The notes beneath the pieces are model-generated. The model worked only from the letters and a program-made list of their open reading frames with translations, searched no databases and was not told where the DNA came from. Positions 22,918 to 31,354 of a stretch of DNA of 64,000 bases are shown here, in pieces. Source of the stretch: Pseudooceanicola marinus (GTDB taxonomy: Bacteria > Pseudomonadota > Alphaproteobacteria > Rhodobacterales > Rhodobacteraceae). The stretch spans positions 558,001 to 622,000 of the forward strand of contig NZ_JAIVMC010000001.1 of NCBI RefSeq assembly GCF_020177265.1, read 5' to 3'. Within the stretch, counting starts at the first letter, position 1. The number at the start of each line of letters is the position of its first letter. A program made the position numbers and the translations under genes.

Positions 22918-23895
22918 ATGAAATTCTTCGCCCCCCGTGGTGCCATTGCCGCCATCGCCCTGTCGCTGAGCGCGGTTGCCGCCCAGGCCCAGGAAAACCC
23001 CGAGTGCATCGCCCCCGCCAACCCCGGCGGCGGCTGGGACTTCACCTGCCGCCAGGTCGGCAAGTCCATGCAGGACCTCGGCCTCATCGACAAGACCATG
23101 CAGGTCGTCAACCTCGCCGGTGGCGGCGGCGGCGTGGCCTTTGCCGAGGTCGTCAACAAGCGTGGCGATGACAACGACCTGATCGTTGCCGCTTCCTCCG
23201 CCACCGCGACCCGCCTAGCCCAGGGCGCCTACCCGGGCAACACCATGGACGAGGTCCGCTGGCTGGCCTCCATCGGTGCCGACTACGGCGTGGTCGCCGT
23301 GGCCGCCGACAGCGAGATCGAAACGCTGCCGCAGCTGCTTGACGCGATCAAGGAAGACCCGACCTCGACGTCGGTCGCCGGCGGCTCCGCCGTGGGGGGC
23401 TGGGACCACCTGAAGGTGCTGATCGCCGCGGATGCCTATGGCATCGAGGACGTGCGCCAGGTGAAATACATCGCCTTCGATGGTGGCGGCGAGGCCGTGA
23501 CGCAGCTGCTGGCCGGCTCCGTCCAGGCCTTCACCGGCGACATCTCCGAGGCCAAGGGCTTCGTCGACAGCGGCGACATCAAAGTCATCGCGGTTCTGGC
23601 GCCCGAACGTCTGGATGGCGAGTTCTCCGAGATGCCGACCGCCCGGGAACAGGGTGTGGACGCGATCGGCGCCAACTGGCGCGGCTTCTACGCCCCCGGC
23701 GGCATGAGCGACGAGGCCTACGACGCCTGGGTGTCGAAGATCGCCGACCTCTACGCCTCGGACGAGTGGAAAGAGATCATGGCCGCCAACGGCCTGGCCC
23801 CGCTGGACCTGCAGGGCGCCGACTTCGAGGCTTTCGTCTCGGACTCGGTCGCGCAGATCCAGTCCATCTCGCGTGAAATCGGGATCATCAAGTAA
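22918..23895 (+). CDS. tctC: Tripartite tricarboxylate transporter substrate-binding protein
   Basis: 325 residues from the ATG behind GAGGAGA. Signal peptide of about 24 residues ending in AVAAQAQ. The binding motifs of the TctC/BugT type are present: PANPGGGWDFTCRQ and VNLAGGGGGVAF, with GGSAVGGWDHL in the second lobe. It binds a carboxylate, typically citrate, in the periplasm and delivers it to TctA/TctB. First gene of the tctCBA operon. A strong hairpin follows it, which probably keeps this part of the mRNA more abundant. Confidence 0.93.
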   Translation: MKFFAPRGAIAAIALSLSAVAAQAQENPECIAPANPGGGWDFTCRQVGKSMQDLGLIDKTMQVVNLAGGGGGVAFAEVVNKRGDDNDLIVAASSATATRLAQGAYPGNTMDEVRWLASIGADYGVVAVAADSEIETLPQLLDAIKEDPTSTSVAGGSAVGGWDHLKVLIAADAYGIEDVRQVKYIAFDGGGEAVTQLLAGSVQAFTGDISEAKGFVDSGDIKVIAVLAPERLDGEFSEMPTAREQGVDAIGANWRGFYAPGGMSDEAYDAWVSKIADLYASDEWKEIMAANGLAPLDLQGADFEAFVSDSVAQIQSISREIGIIK

Positions 23896-23940
23896 GATCC
23901 CGTCCCGCCGGCCCTCCCCCCCTCTCGGGGCCGGTCCCAC

Positions 23941-23967
23941 GGGCGCCGCGTTCCTCCCGCGGCGCCC
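23941..23967 (+). promoter_or_regulatory. Intercistronic GC hairpin between tctC and tctB
   Basis: A perfect ten-base stem GGGCGCCGCG/CGCGGCGCCC with a seven-base loop and no T-tract. A weaker GC hairpin sits just before it. Such structures commonly protect the upstream binding-protein mRNA from 3' decay. Confidence 0.65.
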
Positions 23968-24014
23968 AATCCCTTCGCTTCCTTCCCTCCCTGACACCCG
24001 CAAAGGAGACCGCC

Positions 24015-24446
24015 ATGAGCGATCGCATCTTCGGTGTCGTCGGCATCCTCCTCGCCATTGCCTTCGCCCTCTCGGCGCTGGCGATCGAGGAAAGCTTCCT
24101 GTCGGACGCCGTCGGCCCCAAGGCCTTTCCCCTGATCATCGCCGCCGTGCTGGGCCTGTCCAGCGCCGCCATCGCCCTGCGCCCGGACCCGGAACCGCAA
24201 TGGCCCGCCCTGGGCCGCCTGGTCGAGGTCGGCGCCGCCGTCGTGGTGATGATCCTCTACGCCGAACTCCTGCCGGTCGCGGGCTTCGTCATCGCCACCG
24301 CCTTCGCCGCCACCTACCTGGCCTGGCGCCTGGGGTCCGGCTTGCTGGGCTCGATCGCCACCGGCGTTGGCACCTCGCTGGGCATCTACGTCATCTTCCA
24401 CCTGGTCCTGGGGCTGTCGCTGGCCCGCGGCCCGCTGGGTTTCTGA
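24015..24446 (+). CDS. tctB: Tripartite tricarboxylate transporter small membrane subunit
   Basis: 143 residues behind AAAGGAGA. Four membrane segments (about 7-25, 35-53, 72-92 and 97-135 as a split pair). TctB proteins are poorly conserved and are known by size, topology and position between tctC and tctA, which all agree here. It forms the permease with TctA. Confidence 0.88.
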   Translation: MSDRIFGVVGILLAIAFALSALAIEESFLSDAVGPKAFPLIIAAVLGLSSAAIALRPDPEPQWPALGRLVEVGAAVVVMILYAELLPVAGFVIATAFAATYLAWRLGSGLLGSIATGVGTSLGIYVIFHLVLGLSLARGPLGF

Positions 24447-24456
24447 GGAGCGCACA

Positions 24457-25992
24457 ATGGACATTCTCGCATCCCTCGGCGACGGCTTCGGCATCGCCCT
24501 GACCTGGCAGAACCTGGCACTGGCCCTGCTGGGCTGCTTCCTGGGCACGATCATGGGCGCCCTGCCGGGCCTCGGCCCGTCGAACGGCGTCGCCATCCTG
24601 ATCCCGCTGGCCTTCACCATGGGCCTGGGCGCCACGCCCTCGCTGATCCTGCTGACATCGGTCTACTACGGCGCCATGTACGGGGGGCGGATCAGTTCGA
24701 TCCTGCTCAACATTCCCGGCGATGAACCGGCGATGATGACATGCCTCGACGGGCATCCGATGGCCAAGAAGGGCCTCGCCGGCGAGGCGCTGTCGCTGTC
24801 GGGCGTTGCCTCCTTCGTGGGGGCCTTCATCGCCACCTGGGGCCTGATCCTGCTGGCCCCGCAGCTGGTGAAGATCGCGCTGCTGTTCGGCCCGGCCGAA
24901 TACTTCGCCCTCTTCGCCCTGGCCTTCATGACCCTGGGCGGCGTCAGCTCGACCAACCAGGCGAAATCGGCCTTTGCCGCGGCCCTGGGCCTGGGCCTGG
25001 CCACCATCGGCGTGGACACCCAGACCGGCGTACCGCGCTTCACCTTCGGCGAGGTGCACCTCTACGACGGCCTCGACTTCCTCGTCGCCATCGTCGGCCT
25101 CTTCGCCCTGTCCGAGGTGTTCATCTTCCTCGAAAACCGCCATGGCGGGAACGCGGACGGATCCAAGCTGAAGATCGGCAAGCTGTACCCGCCGATGTCG
25201 ATGCTGAAGGCCTGCACGCCGACCATGCTGCGCACCTCGGTGCTGGGCTTCGTCGCCGGGGTCCTGCCGGGTGCGGGCGCCTCGCTGGGCAGCTTCATCA
25301 GCTATTCGATGGAAAAGCGGCTGGTCGACAAGGAGAAGACCTTCGGCACCGGTGATCCGCGCGGCGTCGCGGCTCCCGAGGCCGGCAACAACGCCGCCGC
25401 CGGTGGCGCCTTGGTGCCGATGCTGGCGCTTGGTGTTCCGGGCTCCGGCACCACTGCCGTCCTGCTGGCCGTGCTGCTGTCGCTGAACATCACGCCCGGG
25501 CCGCTGCTCTTCTCGCAGAACCCGGATGTGGTCTGGGGCCTGATTGCGGCGCTTTTCATCGCCAACTTCATGCTGCTGGCGATGAACATCCCCATGGTCG
25601 GCCTGTTCACCCGCATCTTGATGGTGCCCTCGCGCGTGCTGATGCCGATCGTGGCCATGGTCAGCTTCGTGGGGATCTACGGCATCTCCGGCTCCAGCTT
25701 CGACCTGCTGGTGATGATCGGCTTCGGCGTCATGGGCTGGGTGCTGCGCAAGCTGGACGTGCCGCTGGTGCCGATCATCCTCGGCACGCTCCTGGGCAAC
25801 TCGATGGAGAACAACCTGCGCCGTGCCGTGACCATCGACAACGGCAACTGGTGGACCCTGTTCGACAGCCCGCTGTCGCTGGGCCTCTGGGCCATCGCCA
25901 TCGTGGGCTTCGTCCTGCCGCTGTTCTTCGGCCGCAAGGTCAAGGCCAGCATGCACGAGCGCCGCGACGAGGAAGGCTCGATCAGCGACTGA
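24457..25992 (+). CDS. tctA: Tripartite tricarboxylate transporter large membrane subunit
   Basis: 511 residues from the ATG behind GAGGAG; upstream in-frame codons belong to the tctB region. About 11-12 membrane segments. The two TctA signature loops are visible: GALPGLGPSNGVAILIP near the N-terminus and GVLPGAGASLGSFISY in the middle, with AAPEAGNNAAAGGALVPML after it. It is the sodium- or proton-coupled permease of the system. Ten bases follow tctB, so the three genes are one unit; a terminator lies 28 bases beyond the stop. Confidence 0.95.
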   Translation: MDILASLGDGFGIALTWQNLALALLGCFLGTIMGALPGLGPSNGVAILIPLAFTMGLGATPSLILLTSVYYGAMYGGRISSILLNIPGDEPAMMTCLDGHPMAKKGLAGEALSLSGVASFVGAFIATWGLILLAPQLVKIALLFGPAEYFALFALAFMTLGGVSSTNQAKSAFAAALGLGLATIGVDTQTGVPRFTFGEVHLYDGLDFLVAIVGLFALSEVFIFLENRHGGNADGSKLKIGKLYPPMSMLKACTPTMLRTSVLGFVAGVLPGAGASLGSFISYSMEKRLVDKEKTFGTGDPRGVAAPEAGNNAAAGGALVPMLALGVPGSGTTAVLLAVLLSLNITPGPLLFSQNPDVVWGLIAALFIANFMLLAMNIPMVGLFTRILMVPSRVLMPIVAMVSFVGIYGISGSSFDLLVMIGFGVMGWVLRKLDVPLVPIILGTLLGNSMENNLRRAVTIDNGNWWTLFDSPLSLGLWAIAIVGFVLPLFFGRKVKASMHERRDEEGSISD

Positions 25993-26019
25993 GGCCCCTC
26001 GGTCCGATTTGAAAACCGC

Positions 26020-26052
26020 AAAGGGCGGGAGCGCGCAAGCCTCCCGCCCTTT
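26020..26052. terminator. Bidirectional terminator between tctA and the TetR gene
   Basis: Twelve-base perfect stem AAAGGGCGGGAG/CTCCCGCCCTTT with a nine-base loop. The A and T ends give a short T-tract in both directions, serving both converging genes. Confidence 0.85.
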
Positions 26053-26067
26053 GTCGTGCGCCTGCTG

Positions 26068-26733
26068 TCACGAAATGCCCTTCAGAAAGACCGACAGGCC
26101 CAGCTCGAACCTTTGGCGCCAGGCCTCCGTCTCGGGGCGGAAATTGGGATCGACCAGCGCGTCGATGATCGGCAGGTGCAGCATGTCCATCAGCAAAGCC
26201 GCCGCGGCCTTCGGGTCGCTGACCTGCAGCTCTCCCCGGTCGCGCGCGCGTTCCAGCTCCGCCAGCAGCAGAGCCTGCTTGCTGCGCGGGCCCTCCTCCA
26301 GGCAGCGCCGGGCCAGGCGCGGGTGCTTCGGCGCCTCGACCACGGCCAGCCGGAACAGCGCCACCGGCAGCTCCCAGGCCTCCGCCGGGGCATCGAACCG
26401 GAACAGCAATCGGACACGTTCGGCGAACCCCAGGCTTTCATCCGGTGTCTCCTGCGCCTGCATCAGACAGGCGAAACGATCATCCAGGTAGGCCTCGAAC
26501 AGGGCGTCGCGATCCTGGAACAGCATGTAGAGCGTCTGTTTCGACATCCCGGCGCGCTGCGCGATGGCCGCCATGGTCATGCCTTGCAGGCCGACCTCCT
26601 GAAAGTGGCTGTCCAGCGCCTCCAGAATGAGCGAGCGGCGCTTGTGCGAGTCAATGACGACCGGCCGCCCCTTGCGCGGGCGCTCAGGCTCTTGGCCTTC
26701 CCCGTTGCCGGTGTTCTGATCGCTTTCTGCCAC
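26068..26733 (-). CDS. TetR family transcriptional regulator (AcrR-like)
   Basis: 221 residues from a GTG start placed by AGGAGGGA a few bases upstream; the frame continues upstream without family similarity. The TetR helix-turn-helix is MTMAAIAQRAGMSKQTLYML at about residues 50-70, preceded by KRRSLILEALDSHF. The C-terminal ligand domain is helical. It is divergent from the RND efflux operon, so it is the likely repressor of the pump, binding the AGACT-N4-AGTCT repeat between them. Confidence 0.88.
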   Translation of the reverse strand: MAESDQNTGNGEGQEPERPRKGRPVVIDSHKRRSLILEALDSHFQEVGLQGMTMAAIAQRAGMSKQTLYMLFQDRDALFEAYLDDRFACLMQAQETPDESLGFAERVRLLFRFDAPAEAWELPVALFRLAVVEAPKHPRLARRCLEEGPRSKQALLLAELERARDRGELQVSDPKAAAALLMDMLHLPIIDALVDPNFRPETEAWRQRFELGLSVFLKGIS

Positions 26734-26809
26734 ACTTCCCTCCTGCACAGCCCTCTGTGCCTTCCTACAGACGAAAAGCACTTGTGAACCGCCCCGTTCA
26801 GTATTTATG

Positions 26810-26823
26810 AGACTGCGGAGTCT
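26810..26823. promoter_or_regulatory. Putative operator for the RND efflux operon
   Basis: Perfect inverted repeat AGACT-GCGG-AGTCT within an AT-richer stretch, about 60 bases before the adaptor gene and 77 before the TetR gene. The position suits a divergent repressor site. Confidence 0.55.
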
Positions 26824-26884
26824 TGTATGAGAACTACCGGCACGCGCCAAGCGCTTTTCCCGGCACATCGAAAAGGAGCCGCAA

Positions 26885-28048
26885 ATGGCCCAAGTGAGTA
26901 AAGCATCGGTCCGCGCGATCGCCTCGGCCCTTGCCCTGTCCGCCGCCCTTGCCCTGCCCCCGGCGGGGCTGATGGCCCAGGAAGGGGGCGGCGGCCAACC
27001 GCCCGCCGCCGTCACCGTCGAGACGCTGCATCCGCAGTCCCTGACGCTGACCTCCACCCTGCCCGGCCGCGTGCGCGCCGTGGCGGAGGCCGAGGTGCGG
27101 CCCCAGGTCAACGGCATCATCCTTGAACGCAACTTCAAGGAAGGCAGCATGGTCGAGGAAGGCGATGTCCTCTACCAGATCGATCCGACCACCTACGAGG
27201 CCGCGCTGGCCCAGGCCGAGGCCTCGCTGACCTCCGCCCAGGCGCAGCTGCGGGCCGCGGAACGCGATTTCGAGCGGGTGCAGGAACTGGCAGATCGTGG
27301 GATCAACAGCCAGCAGGCCATGGATGACGCCACCTCCGCGCGCGACATCGCACAGGCTCAGGTGAAGATGGCCGAAGCCGCGCTGCGCACCGCCCAGATC
27401 GAGCTGGACCACACCCAGATCCGCGCCCGCCTGTCGGGCCTCGCGGGCCTGTCCGAAGTGTCGCAGGGCGCGCTGGTCACCGCCAGCCAGTCCACGCCGC
27501 TGACCACCATCCGTCAGCTGGACACGGTGCATGTGGACGTGACCCAGTCGGCCGCCGAGCTTCTGGCCTGGCGCCGCGGCGCTGCCGACATCGGCGACGG
27601 CGCCGAGGCCGAGGTGTCGCTGACCCTCGCCGACGGCTCCGAGTTCCCGCACACCGGCCTGCTGACGGCGGCCGAGCCCCACGTGGACGAACAGACCGGC
27701 GTCGTCGTGCTGCGCATCGAGTTCCCCAACGACGAGATGATGCTGCTGCCCGGCATGTACGTTCAGGTCGAAATGCCGACCAATGCGATGGACAACGTCT
27801 ATCTCGTTCCGCAGGAAGCGGTGACCCGTGACCGCCGTGGCAACCCGCAGACGCTGGTCGTCACCGCCGACAATACCGTCGAACAGCGCAGCCTGACCGT
27901 CCTGCAGGACCGTGGCAGCGACTGGGTCGTGACCGAGGGCGTGAATGATGGCGACCGCGTCATCGTCGCCGGCCTGCAAAGCGCCTCCCCCGGCGCCACG
28001 GTCTCCCCCCAGGAACGCGCCGCCGACGGCGAAGACGCATCGGAGTAA
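26885..28048 (+). CDS. RND efflux periplasmic adaptor (membrane fusion protein)
   Basis: 387 residues. Signal peptide of about 34 residues ending LMAQ; there is no lipobox Cys, so unlike AcrA it is probably not lipidated. The barrel-sandwich half motifs GRVRAVAEAEVRPQVNG and GSMVEEGDVLYQID flank an alpha-helical hairpin (about 100-170, rich in Ala, Glu and Gln). The beta-barrel and membrane-proximal domains follow (TGVVVLRIEFPN; VPQEAVTRDRRGN). It joins the inner-membrane pump to an outer-membrane channel. No tolC-like gene is nearby. Ten bases separate it from the pump gene. Confidence 0.92.
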   Translation: MAQVSKASVRAIASALALSAALALPPAGLMAQEGGGGQPPAAVTVETLHPQSLTLTSTLPGRVRAVAEAEVRPQVNGIILERNFKEGSMVEEGDVLYQIDPTTYEAALAQAEASLTSAQAQLRAAERDFERVQELADRGINSQQAMDDATSARDIAQAQVKMAEAALRTAQIELDHTQIRARLSGLAGLSEVSQGALVTASQSTPLTTIRQLDTVHVDVTQSAAELLAWRRGAADIGDGAEAEVSLTLADGSEFPHTGLLTAAEPHVDEQTGVVVLRIEFPNDEMMLLPGMYVQVEMPTNAMDNVYLVPQEAVTRDRRGNPQTLVVTADNTVEQRSLTVLQDRGSDWVVTEGVNDGDRVIVAGLQSASPGATVSPQERAADGEDASE

Positions 28049-28057
28049 GCCGACACC

Positions 28058-31000
28058 ATGGCACGTTTCTTTATCGAAAGGCCCATCTTCGCATGGGTCA
28101 TCTCCATCATCATCATGGGGATCGGCGTCCTGTCGATCCTCACCCTTCCGATTGCGCAGTATCCGCAGATCGCCCCGCCCTCGATCGCCGTGCGCGCGGT
28201 CTATCCGGGCGCCTCGGCGCAGACGGTGGCCAATACGGTGACACAGGTCATCGAACAGCAGATGACCGGCCTAGACGGCATGCGCTACATGTCGTCGAAC
28301 TCCTCCTCCGCGGGGTCGGCATCGATCACCCTGACCTTCGAGACGGGGACGGATCCGGACATCGCCCAGGTGCAGGTGCAGAACAAGCTGTCCCAGGCCA
28401 CGCCGCTGCTGCCGGAATCCGTGCAGCGCCAGGGTGTGACGGTGCAGAAATCCGCTGCCGGCTTCCTGATGGTGATCTCGCTGATCTCCCCCGACGGGAC
28501 CTATGACGAGACCGACCTGGCCGACTACATGCAGACCAACTTGGTCGACGACATGTCGCGGATCGAGGGGGTGGGCTCCATCCAGGTCTTCGGCTCGCAA
28601 TATGCAATGCGGATCTGGCTGGACCCGGCAAAGCTGACGTCCTACGGGCTGACGCCCTCGGACGTGACCAATGCAGTCAGCCAGGAGAACTCGCAGATCT
28701 CCGCCGGCGCCTTCGGCACCCGCCCCACCTCCGAGGGGCAGATGCTGAACGCGACCATCACCGCGCAATCGCTGCTGCAAACCCCGGAGGACTTCCGCCA
28801 GATCGTGCTGCGCGCCGAGGAAAATGGCGGGCTCGTCCTTCTGGGCGACGTGGCAGAGGTCGAAATCGGCGCCCAGGGCTATGACTTCTCGGCCACCTAC
28901 AACGGCCAGCCCGCCACCGGCATGGCGATCAGCCTGGCGTCCGGCGCCAACGCGCTGGACGTGTCGGAGCGGGTCTACGAGCAGATGGAGGAATACGCCG
29001 AGTTCTTCCCCGAGGGCATCGACTACGTCATTCCCTATGACACCACGCCCTTCGTGGAGATCTCCATCGAATCCGTGATGCACACCCTGATCGAAGCCAT
29101 CGTGCTGGTGTTCCTGGTGATGTATCTGTTCCTGCAGAACTTCCGCGCTACGCTGATCCCGACGCTGGCCGTGCCGGTCGTCATCCTGGGCACCTTCGGC
29201 GTGATGGCGGCCATGGGCTTCACCATTAACACGCTGACCATGCTGGCCATGGTGCTGGCCATTGGCCTGCTGGTCGATGACGCCATCGTGGTGGTCGAGA
29301 ACGTCGAGCGGATCATGGAGGAGGAACACCTCTCACCGCTGGAGGCGACGCGGAAATCCATGGGCCAGATCACCGGCGCCCTGATCGGCATCGCGCTGGT
29401 CCTGTCGGCGGTGTTCGTGCCGATGGCCTTCTTCGGTGGTTCCACCGGGGTGATCTACCAGCAGTTCGCCATCACCATCGTCTCGGCCATGACCCTGTCG
29501 GTGATCGTCGCGCTGACGCTGACGCCGGCGCTTTGCGCCACGATCCTGAAGCAGGGCCACGGCACCAAGCGCGGTCTTTTCGGCGTCTTCAACCGCGGCT
29601 TCAACGCCACGACCCGTGGCTATGGCGCGCTGGTCGCCGGCATCGTGAAACGGCCCTTCCGCATGGTGCTGGTCTATGCCGCACTGGTGGCCGCCATGGC
29701 CTTCATGTTCATGCGCACCCCCACGGGCTTCCTGCCCGAGGAAGACCAGGGGATCATGTTCGTGATGATCCAGGCCCCGACCGGCGCAACGCTGGAACGG
29801 ACCGAGGATGTCATCGACCGGGTCGAGGCGCACTTCCTCGAAAACGAAAGCGAGGCGGTCGAGGCGGTCTTCGGCGTGGCGGGCTTCGGCTTTGCCGGCC
29901 AGGGGCAGAACATGGGCCTGGCCTTCGTGCGGATGAAGGACTGGAGCGAGCGGGAGAATCCCGCGCTGTCGATCCAGGCCGTCGCGGGCCGTGCCTATGG
30001 CGCGCTCAGCCAGATCCAGGACGCCATGGTCTTCCCGATCGTGCCGCCGGCGGTGACGGAACTGGGTAACGCCTCGGGCTTCGACATGTACCTGCAGGCC
30101 CGTGGCGGCCAGACCCACGACGAACTGGTTGCCGCGCGCAACCAGCTTCTGGGCATGGCCTCGCAGAGCGAGCTGCTGACCGGGGTCCGTCCCAACGGGC
30201 TGGAAGACGCGGCGCAGTTCAACCTGGACATCGACTGGCGCAAGGCCGGCGCCATGGGCGTCTCTGCCGCTGACGTGTCGAACCTGCTGAACATCGCCTG
30301 GGCCGGGAGCTACGTGAACGACTTCATCGACCAGGGCCGGATTAAGCGGGTCTACGTCCAGGGCAACTCCGACAGCCGGTCCACGCCCTCGGACATCGAC
30401 AAGTGGCGGGTGCGCAACGCCTCCGGCGGCCTGGTGCCCTTCGCCAACTTCGCCGAAGGCTCCTGGCAGATGGGCGCACAGGGTGTCTACCGCTACAACG
30501 GTGTGCCCGCGATGCAGATCCAGGGGAACCCGGCCGAGGGTGTCACCACCGGCGAGGCCATGGCCGAGGTGGAACGCCTGGTCGAGCAGTTGCCCGATGG
30601 CTTCGACCTGGCCTGGACCGGCCTGTCGCTGGAGGAACGGGAATCGGGGAACCAGGCGCCGCTGCTCTACGCGCTGTCCCTGGCCGCCGTCTTCCTGTCG
30701 CTGGCCGCGCTTTACGAAAGCTGGTCGATCCCCTTCGCGGTGATGCTGGCCATGCCCATCGGTGTGCTTGGCGCGCTGATCGGCGCCTGGGTGGGTGGCT
30801 TCGAAAACGGGGTCTTCTTCCAGGTGGGTCTGCTGACCGTGATCGGTCTGACCGGCAAGAACGCGATCCTGATCGTGGAATTTGCCCGAGACCGGATGGA
30901 AATGGGCGAGGATCTGATCCACGCCACGGTCGATGCCGCGAAACAGCGTTTCCGTCCGATCATCATGACCTCGATGGCTTTCTCGCTGGGCGTGGTGCCG

Positions 31001-31162
31001 CTGGTGCTGTCCACCGGCGCGGGCTCCGGCGGTCGGAATGCCATCGGCTCCGGCGTGCTGGGGGGCACCATCTCCTCCTCCGTGCTGGGGATCCTGCTGG
31101 TGCCGCTGTTCTTCGTGGTGGTGATCCGCCTCTTCACCCGGAAAAAGCACAAGCCGAGCTGA
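28058..31162 (+). CDS. RND multidrug efflux pump, AcrB/MexB (HAE1) type
   Basis: 1034 residues, the usual length. It begins MARFFIERPIFAWVISI with the first membrane helix and has two repeated halves of six helices each with large periplasmic loops. The proton-relay residues are present: the Asp-Asp pair in LLVDDAIVVVENVER (TM4) and Lys in GLTGKNAILIVEFARD (TM10). Hydrophobic and amphiphilic drugs are typical substrates; the specific range cannot be read here. A terminator follows at once, so the operon has two genes. Confidence 0.95.
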   Translation: MARFFIERPIFAWVISIIIMGIGVLSILTLPIAQYPQIAPPSIAVRAVYPGASAQTVANTVTQVIEQQMTGLDGMRYMSSNSSSAGSASITLTFETGTDPDIAQVQVQNKLSQATPLLPESVQRQGVTVQKSAAGFLMVISLISPDGTYDETDLADYMQTNLVDDMSRIEGVGSIQVFGSQYAMRIWLDPAKLTSYGLTPSDVTNAVSQENSQISAGAFGTRPTSEGQMLNATITAQSLLQTPEDFRQIVLRAEENGGLVLLGDVAEVEIGAQGYDFSATYNGQPATGMAISLASGANALDVSERVYEQMEEYAEFFPEGIDYVIPYDTTPFVEISIESVMHTLIEAIVLVFLVMYLFLQNFRATLIPTLAVPVVILGTFGVMAAMGFTINTLTMLAMVLAIGLLVDDAIVVVENVERIMEEEHLSPLEATRKSMGQITGALIGIALVLSAVFVPMAFFGGSTGVIYQQFAITIVSAMTLSVIVALTLTPALCATILKQGHGTKRGLFGVFNRGFNATTRGYGALVAGIVKRPFRMVLVYAALVAAMAFMFMRTPTGFLPEEDQGIMFVMIQAPTGATLERTEDVIDRVEAHFLENESEAVEAVFGVAGFGFAGQGQNMGLAFVRMKDWSERENPALSIQAVAGRAYGALSQIQDAMVFPIVPPAVTELGNASGFDMYLQARGGQTHDELVAARNQLLGMASQSELLTGVRPNGLEDAAQFNLDIDWRKAGAMGVSAADVSNLLNIAWAGSYVNDFIDQGRIKRVYVQGNSDSRSTPSDIDKWRVRNASGGLVPFANFAEGSWQMGAQGVYRYNGVPAMQIQGNPAEGVTTGEAMAEVERLVEQLPDGFDLAWTGLSLEERESGNQAPLLYALSLAAVFLSLAALYESWSIPFAVMLAMPIGVLGALIGAWVGGFENGVFFQVGLLTVIGLTGKNAILIVEFARDRMEMGEDLIHATVDAAKQRFRPIIMTSMAFSLGVVPLVLSTGAGSGGRNAIGSGVLGGTISSSVLGILLVPLFFVVVIRLFTRKKHKPS

Positions 31163-31189
31163 CCCCGGCACTGACAGACCAGACATGCG

Positions 31190-31218
31190 AAAGGGCCGGT
31201 GATTTCACCGGCCCTTTT
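31190..31218. terminator. Terminator of the RND operon
   Basis: Stem AAAGGGCCGGTG/CACCGGCCCTTT with a four-base loop and a final T run, 27 bases past the stop. Confidence 0.92.
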
Positions 31219-31293
31219 GCTTTGCGACAATCGCCCCGGGTACTGCCCGATCCACTCGGTCGGCGCCCCAGGGGGGGCGCAGGCGACGGCCAC

Positions 31294-31327
31294 GAAAAAG
31301 GCGCGGCCCCCGAGGGGCACCGCGCCG
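31294..31327 (-). terminator. Terminator of the second DEAD-box helicase gene
   Basis: On the minus strand, arms GGCGCGG and CCGCGCC with an inner GC-rich part are followed by TTTTT. It lies about 28 bases past the stop of the helicase gene. Confidence 0.85.
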
Positions 31328-31354
31328 ATCCGTCATTCCGCAATGTCGCGCGCC

